Assembly (NCBI GenBank): GCA_964439395.1
Contig: CAYTNV010000018.1
Span: 1-64,000 of the forward strand
DNA length: 64,000 bases
Direction: 5' to 3'
Origin: JAUUSJ01 sp964439395
Lineage (GTDB): Bacteria > Bacillota > Clostridia > Lachnospirales > Lachnospiraceae
Shown here piece by piece: positions 18,256 through 25,721 of this stretch. The notes beneath the pieces were generated by a model, which ran no database searches, was not told the DNA's origin, and saw only the letters and a list, made by a program, of their open reading frames with translations. Position 1 is the stretch's first letter. The number at the start of each line of letters is the position of its first letter. Both the position numbers and the translations under genes were made by a program.

Positions 18256-18390
18256 ATTTCTATTTAATATCACTCCATACCGATTATGCTTTCCAAAAAT
18301 TTTGGGGTAAAAAATTAGACAAGAAATTCCAATGCTAAATAATTCCCAGCATTTTTTCTCCTGTCCTATATAAACTTACACTGCACAGCA
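18255..18390 (-). pseudogene. Decayed second copy of loaP
   Basis: The right half (18300-18390) aligns with the first 30 codons of the intact loaP at 19250-19348, and the left half (18255-18295) aligns with the last 30 codons (18870-18930), including ATCACTCCATA(C/T)CGATTATG. The middle of the gene is missing, so the copy is an internal-deletion remnant. It lies at the same distance behind its own promoter as the intact gene does, which shows that the whole promoter-leader-loaP unit was duplicated. Confidence 0.7.
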
Positions 18391-18450
18391 TTGTGGCATG
18401 GCTTCGCCATCCACCCCATTTTCTAAAAATGACATAGCTTCGCCATCTAT
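18391..18450 (-). repeat. Short hairpin repeat units, copy A
   Basis: Two units of about 35-40 bases lie in tandem, each built around CATGGC-TTC-GCCAT or CATAGC-TTC-GCCAT and followed by C(C/T)A(C/T)CCCAT. The first can fold with the arms GTGG and CCAC. On the transcribed strand the loop reads GAA. Three related units occur in copy B (about 19490-19590). Confidence 0.6.
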
Positions 18451-18569
18451 CCCATCCATAAAACATGCGCCAGTTCATAATACGATATGTTGTAGAAATT
18501 CACAAACCACGAATCCTCGATGACTTTGTTCAAGACCACTTTGTATAGTATAATTTTATATCTATTCAT
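18447..18569 (-). CDS. Possible 40-residue leader peptide, copy A
   Basis: An ATG at 18567-18569 preceded by AGGTGAG opens a 40-codon frame with KVIEDSWFVNF and NISYYELAHV. The same peptide is encoded by copy B. One base is missing after ELAHVL relative to copy B, so this frame stops at a TAG (18447-18449); the neighbouring frame would continue with a DGIDGEAMSFL-NGVDGEAMP repeat. The block is 80 of 84 bases identical between copies. Whether it is translated or kept as RNA is open. Confidence 0.35.
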   Translation of the reverse strand: MNRYKIILYKVVLNKVIEDSWFVNFYNISYYELAHVLWMG

Positions 18570-18630
18570 CTTCTCACCTATCGCAATAAGAAAACTCTAG
18601 ACATAATTTGTCAAAATACTCAACTTCCTC

Positions 18631-18659
18631 ATTATATATTACATAATTTAACTAGTCAA
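18631..18659 (-). promoter_or_regulatory. Sigma-A promoter, copy A (polysaccharide operon)
   Basis: On the minus strand TTGACT (18654-18659), a 17-base spacer and TATAAT (18631-18636). The same promoter, with one base changed in the spacer, stands at the same place in copy B. It should start the leader that reads through the loaP remnant into ugd. Confidence 0.8.
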
Positions 18660-18841
18660 GACCAATTTTCTCTTTTTTCTCATCCAATAAGAGTTTTTCT
18701 GTTTAATACTGTAGTTATTAATATCATTTATCATTAAAATAATAACTTAAATCAAGCTTATTACAGCATTTATGTATTTATATCTCTCATCAGAATTAAA
18801 CTTTTTTAATATTATTCTACACAATTGCTTATATGCATCTT

Positions 18842-19348
18842 CTATACTCTTTTCACAATCTCTAGACCAAATTTCATCTCCGTAATTCTTCCAAACATTT
18901 CCACCTCTATCACTCCATATCGATTATGTCGGTCCACATATTTTAATCTTCCCTCATATCCAGCAAAAACTCCCTCCATTATAATAATCTCATCCCCTTC
19001 CATATATCCTCTACTCATCTCAAAAATATAATCCGCATTTCCATGTTTCTTGATGAAGTTTTTTTCTGCCTCTGTCAGCGGAATATAATCTTCCCCCATT
19101 TTGAGAATTTTGGTAAACTCTGGAAATTTTCTGAGCTGTAAATATATTTCTTCTATCTGTTCGGTGTCGAGAAAGAGATAGCCTGGAAAAAGAACACGCT
19201 TTACAACGGTTCGAATTCCTTTTTTCTTATAACTTGCTTCGTATTTTGGACAAAAAAATTGGACAGATAATTGCGATGCCACGTATGAATCACATAATTT
19301 TAACATTTTTTCTTCCTGTCCTGTATAGACTTGTACTGCATACCACAT
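18842..19348 (-). CDS. loaP: NusG-paralog transcription antiterminator LoaP
   Basis: A 168-residue NusG-like protein from the ATG at 19346-19348; AAGGAAG lies 7 bases upstream, while an in-frame ATG at 19420 has no such site. The NGN domain spans about 1-105 (WYAVQVYTGQEEKMLKLC, VKRVLFPGYLFLDTE, KFPEFTKIL) and the KOW domain about 115-168 (YMEGDEIIIMEGVFAGYEG). LoaP proteins are specialised NusG paralogs that promote processive antitermination of long polysaccharide or secondary-metabolite operons, which is just what follows. It belongs to the intact copy (B) of a duplicated promoter-leader-loaP unit. Confidence 0.9.
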   Translation of the reverse strand: MWYAVQVYTGQEEKMLKLCDSYVASQLSVQFFCPKYEASYKKKGIRTVVKRVLFPGYLFLDTEQIEEIYLQLRKFPEFTKILKMGEDYIPLTEAEKNFIKKHGNADYIFEMSRGYMEGDEIIIMEGVFAGYEGRLKYVDRHNRYGVIEVEMFGRITEMKFGLEIVKRV

Positions 19349-19489
19349 AGTAGAACTTCCTTTCTTTATTACCACAAATAATGAAGTATTATGCTTGTAT
19401 GTGCATCGATTCACTGCCAAGAGAATTAAATTCTCTCACCTTTGCTGCATTGCAAGCTTATTTTTCCTTACTGTGGAGTACTTGACTGT

Positions 19490-19592
19490 GGAATGGCTTT
19501 ATCATCTATCCCATATTTTATTGGAAAAATGGCATGGCTTCGCCAGCCGTCCCAATTCTTAAAAATGACATAACTTGTCCAGCTATCCCATC
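19490..19592 (-). repeat. Short hairpin repeat units, copy B
   Basis: Three tandem units of about 40 bases with cores AATGGCTTTATCATCTATCC, CATGGCTTCGCCAGCCGTCC and CATAACTTGTCCAGCTATCC. The middle one keeps the CATGGC/GCCAG stem-like core; the outer two are degraded. They correspond to the two units in copy A. Confidence 0.6.
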
Positions 19593-19733
19593 TATTAAAA
19601 TATGCGCCAGTTCATAATACGATATATTGCAGAAATTTACAAACCACGAATCCTCGATGACTTTGCTCAAGACCACTTTGTATAGTTTTTGTCTATTTAT
19701 CTTACCACTATAAATGGCAAGAACTATTGACAT
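19518..19733 (-). CDS. Possible small protein or leader peptide, copy B
   Basis: A 71-codon frame with KVIEDSWFVNF, NISYYELAHI and a C-terminal near-repeat DGIAGQVMSFL / IGTAGEAMPFF. The ATG at 19731-19733 lacks a clear ribosome site. The position equal to the copy A start is ATA, not ATG. No family is recognised. The peptide-level match with copy A and the G-x-x-G-E-A-M repeat are the only hints of coding. Confidence 0.35.
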   Translation of the reverse strand: MSIVLAIYSGKINRQKLYKVVLSKVIEDSWFVNFCNISYYELAHILIDGIAGQVMSFLRIGTAGEAMPFFQ

Positions 19734-19840
19734 AATATTAAAATTGTTTATTTTTATTTTGCTATTTGCCTATCCTATTGATATGTATCTACTAGTGCTT
19801 TTTACACTAAAATCCATCTCAAAAAACAAACAACTTCTTT

Positions 19841-19869
19841 ATTATATATTACATAAGTTAACTAGTCAA
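19841..19869 (-). promoter_or_regulatory. loaP: Sigma-A promoter, copy B (loaP)
   Basis: Minus strand TTGACT (19864-19869), 17-base spacer, TATAAT (19841-19846). It is the parental copy of the promoter at 18631-18659 and should drive the leader ORF and loaP. The transcribed distance from the -10 box to the loaP ATG is about 490 bases. Confidence 0.8.
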
Positions 19870-20121
19870 GATTAATTTTTTTCTTTTTTCTCCTATTCGC
19901 AATATTTTAGTTCATAATTCCACTACATAAAAGTTTTTTCTTATATTCTGCTTGTTCTTCTTAACCTATTTTCCACCACAACTAGCCACCCTCTTAACCT
20001 TTTTTAGACTAAAAACGCGGCTAGTTTTGATATATCTCTAAAATACTATAAATTTTCTCCCAGAAATTCTAACAAAATTTCAAAAATATAGCCATTTTTT
20101 TCACAATATACTTCTATCTTC

Positions 20122-20439
20122 CTACCATTCCTTTATCTCCTCCATTATCTGTCTTATCATTTTTTTCTTTTTTGGAGCTAAACTTTCATAAAGCTCCATA
20201 ACTTGTTCTTTGTCTGTGAATCTTCGCTTACCCTGAAATGCTTTTTTCTCATCAGTAATTCCGAGTATATAATCTGTTGTTACGTTATAGTAGTCTGCCA
20301 GACGGATAAGCATATCTGCTGGGATGAAAAGCACATTTTTCTCGTACCGACTCAAATTTTGTTGGGTAATACCAATCTCTTCTCCCACAATTTTTTGAGA
20401 TATACCACGCTGGTTTCTAAGTTTAGTTAAATTTGTCAT
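20122..20439 (-). CDS. XRE-family helix-turn-helix transcriptional regulator
   Basis: A 105-residue protein. The N-terminal HTH spans about 5-60: LTKLRNQRGISQKIVGEEIG, ITQQNLSRYEKN and the typical PADMLIRLADYYNVTTDYILGITD ending (split here into landmarks). The C-terminal 40 residues (YESLAPKKKKMIRQIMEEI) are probably a dimerisation helix. It sits upstream of the loaP promoter in the same direction. It may regulate the surface polysaccharide locus, but that is only suggested by position. Confidence 0.85.
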   Translation of the reverse strand: MTNLTKLRNQRGISQKIVGEEIGITQQNLSRYEKNVLFIPADMLIRLADYYNVTTDYILGITDEKKAFQGKRRFTDKEQVMELYESLAPKKKKMIRQIMEEIKEW

Positions 20440-20658
20440 GAGTTAAATTCTCCTTTAAGTTTTCTTCTTTACCCTAGCAGGAATTTGCTTTTTCTTACAG
20501 AGAAATTATCAATTTCACAACTACTTTCCTTTGTTGTTCCTAAAATCTGCTCTGTAATTTGTAAATAAATTAAACTATTTTTCTCTGCAAGATAAATTAA
20601 AATGGCAATTGAAATACCATAATTATCTTTTTTATACGGACTTATACTCTATCAACTG

Positions 20659-20693
20659 AAAAAATCCCCCTCTAGAGTTTCCTCTAAAGGGGG
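20659..20693 (-). terminator. Intrinsic terminator after the small membrane protein gene
   Basis: Minus strand: a CCCCCTTTAGAG / CTCTAGAGGGGG stem with a GAAA loop, followed by TTTTTT. It ends the transcript of the 20701-20910 gene. Confidence 0.9.
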
Positions 20694-20700
20694 ACTACGT

Positions 20701-20886
20701 TTATCTTGCAGCTTTTCTTAGCCTCTTTTTCTTATTCAATTCTCTCAAAAATTCAATCTGTTCCCTATCTTTTCTCTCTCTGTCAACATCTGACTTATTA
20801 TACACTAAACAATATAACATAAGTATTACTATCGCTCCCGCAATGAAAATGCCAACAGCCCCTAAAATTAAATGTAAAATTATCAT
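20701..20886 (-). CDS. Small single-pass membrane protein, function unknown
   Basis: About 61 residues if started at the ATG at 20884-20886, which has AGAGG 8 bases upstream; in-frame ATGs at 20892 and 20910 are alternatives. Residues 2-28 form one transmembrane helix (LHLILGAVGIFIAGAIVILM). A strongly charged tail follows (DVDRERKDREQIEFLRELNK, ending KKRLRKAAR). No family is recognised. It is a monocistronic unit with its own strong terminator. Confidence 0.6.
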   Translation of the reverse strand: MIILHLILGAVGIFIAGAIVILMLYCLVYNKSDVDRERKDREQIEFLRELNKKKRLRKAAR

Positions 20887-21043
20887 ATTCATCGCCTCTT
20901 TTCTAATCATTCTAAAACTTGTCCACTATACCCTGCCAGCATATAGGAAAATGTTTATTCATATTTCCTATGTTATTATTATACACTTATTTTCGTTAAA
21001 AATCTAGCAATTTTCATTAATTCACGAATTTTTTAAACTTAAA

Positions 21044-21083
21044 AAAAGACTATGCAAGAAAATCATTTTCTTACATAGTCCTT
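21044..21083 (-). terminator. Intrinsic terminator after the sugar transferase gene
   Basis: Minus strand: GACTATGTAAGAAAAT pairs with ATTTTCTTGCATAGTC (one mismatch), then seven T. It lies just past the stop codon of the gene at 21089. Confidence 0.9.
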
Positions 21084-21088
21084 CCCTT

Positions 21089-22570
21089 TTACATAGAACC
21101 TTCCTTATTCAGTACAACCTTTACTGTCTTTAAAAGAATGCGAATATCCATCCCAGTACTCCACTCGCTAATATACTGCGTATCTAGCTTTACTACATCC
21201 TCGAAATCTGCAATTTCACTTCTTCCGCTTACTTGCCACATGCCTGTAATTCCCGGCTTAATCGCAAGTCTTGCTCGATGGTGAAGCTCGTATTTTTCCC
21301 ACTCATCCACTGTCGGTGGTCTTGTACCCACTAGGCTCATATCTCCCTTTAATACATTAAGAAACTGCGGAAATTCGTCCAAACTATAATCTCTTATAAA
21401 ATTTCCAATTCCTTTTTTGGCAGTGCCATCTGGTAATAAACGGAATCCTATGATACGAGGATCATTCTCATCCTTAAACATAAGCTCGCTTCGCTCGTTA
21501 TCTTCTCCCTGCTCTTTCAATTCTTTTAATCTTCGCTTCATTAACTCTTCTTTCCGCTCTTCTGCATCGAGATACATACTGCGGAATTTATAAATCTTGA
21601 ATTTTTTTCCATTTCTTCCCACACGAATCTGGGTAAAGAAGATTGGTCCTGGAGATTCCTTATAAATCATCGGAGCTAAAATTAGAAATAAAATGCCTGT
21701 GATTATGCATCCCACTAATCCTCCCATAATATCAAGAATTCTCTTTTCTAATATTTGAAATGGTGTTGCATAATTAATACTTGTAGTAAGTACAGTATAC
21801 TTTCCGAAATTTTCAACCATCTGTCTTTGCCCTACTAAACTTGATACTTTCGCCAACTTAATATGTATTACAATTCCCATCTCATTTAACTGCTCTATTA
21901 ATTTTTGCAGACAAGGCTCCTCTTCTGCAAGATCTAAAAATACCTCATCAATCCACTCACGACATAGAAAATCAGCAACTGTATTCCCATCTGCGACTAC
22001 AGGAATTCCTTGCACTTCCCGTCCTATCCAATCCACATCTATAAGAACAAGTCCTGAAATATGAAAGTTTTTATAATTATCATTTAGTACATTATCTATT
22101 GCCTCCTGCACATTGTCCTTTGTACTAATAATGACAAGAGATTTTCCAAGAGAACCTTCTAACTGTTTTTTAAAGATCCTTTTCCATAGAATTCTCAACA
22201 GATAGGAAATAATAACATAGTATATTCCCATAAAAAGCATTGTGATTCTTGAATAGCCATCTCCTTTTTGTGTGAAAAAAAGATAGCAAATAGATAGTAC
22301 ACTAACAATAACTACATGCTTTATCGTCATCGTAAACTCTTTATAATAGCCTCTCTTTAAAACATTCTTAAGTGAACCAAAAAATGATATAACCACAAGA
22401 TTGATTAAGAGAATAACAATAATCATATCTTTATAGATATAATTATCCATCGGATTAGAAATGCCATGTCTCGTAAAATACGCAATAAAAAAAGCAAGGT
22501 ATAATGACAACAAGTCCAAACAAATGAAGTCAAAATGCTTCAACCATCCTTTAAACCCTCTACTGTACAT
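21089..22570 (-). CDS. Undecaprenyl-phosphate sugar phosphotransferase (initiating glycosyltransferase)
   Basis: A 493-residue polyprenol-phosphate hexose-1-phosphate transferase. There are four or five N-terminal membrane helices (1-120), a Rossmann-like CoA-binding fold (about 140-240), a further membrane hairpin near 275-300, and the C-terminal catalytic domain with KIYKFRSMYLDAEERK, DYSLDEFPQFLNVLKGDMSL, VGTRPPTVDEWEKY and KPGITGMWQVSGRS. It loads the first sugar phosphate onto undecaprenyl phosphate and so starts the repeat unit built by the operon downstream. It has its own promoter and terminator, so it is not part of the loaP-governed transcript. Confidence 0.93.
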   Translation of the reverse strand: MYSRGFKGWLKHFDFICLDLLSLYLAFFIAYFTRHGISNPMDNYIYKDMIIVILLINLVVISFFGSLKNVLKRGYYKEFTMTIKHVVIVSVLSICYLFFTQKGDGYSRITMLFMGIYYVIISYLLRILWKRIFKKQLEGSLGKSLVIISTKDNVQEAIDNVLNDNYKNFHISGLVLIDVDWIGREVQGIPVVADGNTVADFLCREWIDEVFLDLAEEEPCLQKLIEQLNEMGIVIHIKLAKVSSLVGQRQMVENFGKYTVLTTSINYATPFQILEKRILDIMGGLVGCIITGILFLILAPMIYKESPGPIFFTQIRVGRNGKKFKIYKFRSMYLDAEERKEELMKRRLKELKEQGEDNERSELMFKDENDPRIIGFRLLPDGTAKKGIGNFIRDYSLDEFPQFLNVLKGDMSLVGTRPPTVDEWEKYELHHRARLAIKPGITGMWQVSGRSEIADFEDVVKLDTQYISEWSTGMDIRILLKTVKVVLNKEGSM

Positions 22571-22655
22571 CTTTCTCCTCTCTGAACATTCCTGATAATG
22601 TCCCCCTAAATAGACATATCAGCTTACCTCAATATTCTAATTTTGTTGCCTTTTT

Positions 22656-22684
22656 AGTATATATCAAAAATTTATTATCGTCAA
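22656..22684 (-). promoter_or_regulatory. Sigma-A promoter of the sugar transferase gene
   Basis: Minus strand TTGACG (22679-22684), 17-base spacer, TATACT (22656-22661), about 85 bases before the ATG. Confidence 0.8.
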
Positions 22685-22806
22685 GCCACATTTATGTAAA
22701 GTTATCATCAGCTTTTAGTCTTATAATCTATATTTTTATGGTAAAAAATACAGATTATTTTTAACCATAATTGTAAAAAAAATAAATAAAAACTATATTT
22801 TAAAAT

Positions 22807-23622
22807 TTAAAATAAAAATTCTAGTACTTTCCAGACACCTTCTTCATCGTTCGTATCGGTTACATAGTCCGCATGCTCTTTTACACCATCATAAGAATTT
22901 CCCATTGCAACTCCCAATCCTGCGTATTCTAACAGATCAATATCATTATCGCTGTCACCAAAGGCAATGCTCTCTTCTCTTTCTATCCCGTAATATTTCA
23001 CAAGGATATCAGCTGCCCTTGATTTTGATACGTCTTTTGATAAAATTTCTAAATAAGTATCTTTTGATTTGCTAATTTGCATATTTGGAAATTCTTTTTT
23101 GAGTCGTTGTTCTAAAAAAGCGATTTGATCTGCCTCACCCATACAGAGTATTTTATGTACTCCCCTCCACACAGCTTCCTCCTCTAATGAAACAAGCTTT
23201 GGGATAATGCCTGTTACCTTACTCTCATACGCAACCCAGTATTCTTCTTTATTTTCCGTCATCCAACAGTCATTGGAATATGGATTAATTGAGACAGTTG
23301 AAGCAATCTCTCTTACCCTCTTTGCAATTTTTCTTGCCTCCTCACTGTCAAGTGAAGCACTGTATATAATATCTCCCTCCCCATCTAAAATCAAAGCTCC
23401 GCTGTAAGAAATAATTGGATTTTTAGAATCTATTTCCTCTTGAAAACCTCTTATACCTCCTGGCATTCTAGCTGACACAAATATAAAGGGAATTTCTCTC
23501 TTCTCTAACTCCTGAATTTTCTCTTTTGTTTTTTTTGATATTTGATGTTTTGAATTTAATAAAGTACCATCAATATCACTAAAAATTATTTTATATTTCT
23601 TTTTTTCTATGTGATTTCCCAT
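22807..23622 (-). CDS. Cof-type HAD-family phosphatase
   Basis: A 271-residue HAD hydrolase of the Cof/YwpJ type. The nucleophile motif is FSDIDGTLLNSK with D16 and D18. Motif II is FIFVSARMP. The last motif is FGDSDNDIDLLEYAG, followed by VAMGNSYDGVKEHADYVTDT. A type C2 cap lies between motifs II and III. These enzymes dephosphorylate sugar phosphates, FMN or pyridoxal phosphate. The substrate cannot be read from sequence. It is monocistronic. Confidence 0.9.
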   Translation of the reverse strand: MGNHIEKKKYKIIFSDIDGTLLNSKHQISKKTKEKIQELEKREIPFIFVSARMPGGIRGFQEEIDSKNPIISYSGALILDGEGDIIYSASLDSEEARKIAKRVREIASTVSINPYSNDCWMTENKEEYWVAYESKVTGIIPKLVSLEEEAVWRGVHKILCMGEADQIAFLEQRLKKEFPNMQISKSKDTYLEILSKDVSKSRAADILVKYYGIEREESIAFGDSDNDIDLLEYAGLGVAMGNSYDGVKEHADYVTDTNDEEGVWKVLEFLF

Positions 23623-23846
23623 TCTATTTAACCTTCTTACATTAGCTATAATATTAATATGACATAAACCAAGCTTTTTTAAAAGTCCCTTTAAAATAAA
23701 ATTAATAAATCCTTTTATCTTCCTCGGCTCTCAGCATCTGACTCCATGGTTTTAACCCCTATCGATTACCAAAATTTCCTCATTTCGTATATCCTTATTA
23801 TTTTCTAATTCGCTCCAAATCCACCGAGTATATTTTTTTGAAAAAA
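23623..23846. other. Intergenic stretch without a gene
   Basis: AT-rich DNA between the ribF terminator and the HAD gene start. It should hold the HAD promoter, but no hexamer pair with good spacing stands out. Confidence 0.4.
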
Positions 23847-23885
23847 AGAGAGTTCCAATGAACTTTGCAGTAAACTCTCTTTTTT
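23840..23885 (-). terminator. Intrinsic terminator ending the rimP-to-ribF operon
   Basis: AGAGAGTT (23847-23854) pairs with AACTCTCT (23873-23880) and T-runs flank both sides. On the minus strand it follows the ribF stop directly. Confidence 0.88.
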
Positions 23886-23889
23886 CTTA

Positions 23890-24816
23890 TTAATCTAATT
23901 TTTTTATATACTCTCGTCCATACTCCTCATCCCTCTTCATCTGCCTTCCAAGCTCATCTAAAGATGAAAATTTCTGTTCTGGTCTTTTATAGTATAAGAG
24001 CTGTACTTCGATTTCTTCCCCGTATATATCTTTGTCAAAGTCAAAAATATACGTCTCAAGGCCTGTCTGAAAATGCTCGTCTATCGTCGGTTTTACACCG
24101 ATATTACTAATTCCGTAATATATCTCTCCATTATAAATGACGCGAGCAACATAAACTCCATTTGGTGGAAGTAGTTTTTCTGCGTCCGGCACTTGGTTGG
24201 CAGTTGGCATGCCTAGCACTTTTCTTCCTAACTGCTTGCCGTGAACGACTGGACCATAGACAGAAAAGGGGAAACCGAGCATTTTATTTATCTTCTCCAT
24301 CTCGCCTTTTTCTGTGTATTTTCTGACTCTTGTGCTGCTGACATCTCTTCCATCCATCTGAAGCTTTTTAATTACTTTTAGTTTATAGCCATATTTTTTA
24401 GAAAACTGACGAAGTATATCCACATTTCCACTTCTCTTATGACCAAAATGAAAATCTTCTCCCACGATGATAACCTTGACTCCTAGCTTTCCAACTAAAA
24501 TATTGGAGATAAATTGTTCTGGAGTTTGGCTCGCAAATTCCTTTGTGAAGGGATACTCAATTAAGACATCCAAGCCAAAGTTTTCTAGCATTTTGCAGCG
24601 CTCTTCTTTTGTATAGATAACTTTCTCTATCTGTCCTTCTAAAACTTTCCTTGGAGGAACATCAAAAGTGAACATAACACCTGTATATCCCTCCTCCTGA
24701 TATTTCTTTAGTTCGTTTAGTAGAAGCTGATGTCCCTTATGAAGGCCCTCAAATTTTCCAAGTGCGATTGCTGTATTGTCAAATTGAAACGTTGTTGTTT
24801 TTGCAATGTATTGCAT
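23890..24816 (-). CDS. ribF: Bifunctional riboflavin kinase / FAD synthetase
   Basis: A 308-residue bifunctional enzyme. The N-terminal nucleotidyltransferase (about 1-180) has ALGKFEGLHKGHQLLL and VSSTRVRKYTEKGEM. The C-terminal flavokinase (about 185-308) has VVHGKQLGRKVLGMPTANQ, PPNGVYVARV and the catalytic Glu region TGLETYIFDFDKDIYGEEI. It converts riboflavin to FMN and FAD. GGAGGC precedes the ATG. It is the last gene of the rimP-nusA-infB operon and lies 15 bases after truB. Confidence 0.95.
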   Translation of the reverse strand: MQYIAKTTTFQFDNTAIALGKFEGLHKGHQLLLNELKKYQEEGYTGVMFTFDVPPRKVLEGQIEKVIYTKEERCKMLENFGLDVLIEYPFTKEFASQTPEQFISNILVGKLGVKVIIVGEDFHFGHKRSGNVDILRQFSKKYGYKLKVIKKLQMDGRDVSSTRVRKYTEKGEMEKINKMLGFPFSVYGPVVHGKQLGRKVLGMPTANQVPDAEKLLPPNGVYVARVIYNGEIYYGISNIGVKPTIDEHFQTGLETYIFDFDKDIYGEEIEVQLLYYKRPEQKFSSLDELGRQMKRDEEYGREYIKKLD

Positions 24817-24831
24817 GAATTTTGCCTCCTG

Positions 24832-25719
24832 CTAGAGAAACATTTTTTCTGGCTTCCACTGCTTCTTTTCTTGGACGTAGGCGTATAGACCGATAAAATT
24901 TCCTTTTGTATCGTATATTCTCAGTTTTTGTCTTCCCTCTCCTGCCATCTTAAATTGGGATGTAAGAAGTGGATTGCCATTGTATAATAATTTCTCAAAT
25001 TTTTTATATACCTGCGCTTTTTCATAGACATTTAAGACATCTTCCACAGATACGAGATACTTATCGATTTCTCCCCTATCTCGAATTTCTTCCAGCTGTC
25101 CCAATGTAATCGCAGAATCGATGGAGAAATTGCCTGTTCGAATGCGCTTTAAGTCTGCCATACAACCTCCGCATCCCAGCTTTTCTCCGATATCTCTGCA
25201 TAAGCTCCGGATATAAGTCCCTTTTGAGCAAGTGACGGTAAATCTAACTTCTGGTAGAGAGATTTGTTTTATCTTTATATCTGTTATCATGACTTTTGTC
25301 GCTTTTCTCTCGATTACTTTTCCCTCTCTTGCCAACTCATAGAGTTTTTTTCCGTTTACTTTTCGTGCAGAATACATGGGCGGAACCTGGTCATACCCCC
25401 CAAGAAAAGATAATATTATCTTTTGTACCTCATCCTCTGATGAAGTACATGGCTGACTCGTTAAAACTTCTCCTGTCATATCCTCGGTATCTGTTGTGAT
25501 ACCGAGTCTTAAAACTGCCTCGTACTGTTTATCCCAGTCTGTGAGGAGTGAACAAAGCTTTGTCCCCTTTCCAAGGCAGACTGGAAGAACACCAACTGCA
25601 TCTGGATCCAGAGTTCCTGTATGCCCAATCTTTTTTTGTCTTAGAATTCCTCGCATTTTTGCCACGACATCATGCGAAGTAAATCCTTTTTCTTTATAAA
25701 TATTTAGAATTCCATCCAT
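24832..25719 (-). CDS. truB: tRNA pseudouridine(55) synthase
   Basis: A 295-residue TruB. The catalytic Asp is D38 in HTGTLDPDAVGVLP. GLRLGI-like (LRLGITTDTEDMTGEV), PPMYSARKVNGKKLYELARE and CSKGTYIRSLCRDIGEKLG are the family landmarks. It isomerises U55 in the T-loop of tRNAs. The ATG comes 2 bases after the nrnA stop, with no strong ribosome site of its own, which suggests coupled translation. Confidence 0.95.
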   Translation of the reverse strand: MDGILNIYKEKGFTSHDVVAKMRGILRQKKIGHTGTLDPDAVGVLPVCLGKGTKLCSLLTDWDKQYEAVLRLGITTDTEDMTGEVLTSQPCTSSEDEVQKIILSFLGGYDQVPPMYSARKVNGKKLYELAREGKVIERKATKVMITDIKIKQISLPEVRFTVTCSKGTYIRSLCRDIGEKLGCGGCMADLKRIRTGNFSIDSAITLGQLEEIRDRGEIDKYLVSVEDVLNVYEKAQVYKKFEKLLYNGNPLLTSQFKMAGEGRQKLRIYDTKGNFIGLYAYVQEKKQWKPEKMFL

Positions 25720-25721
25720 TT

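Noticed and set aside
18255..19895. Invertible promoter switch for the capsule operon
   Set aside because: The long repeats here are direct, not inverted, and no intact recombinase gene lies nearby, so inversion is not supported; deletion remains possible.
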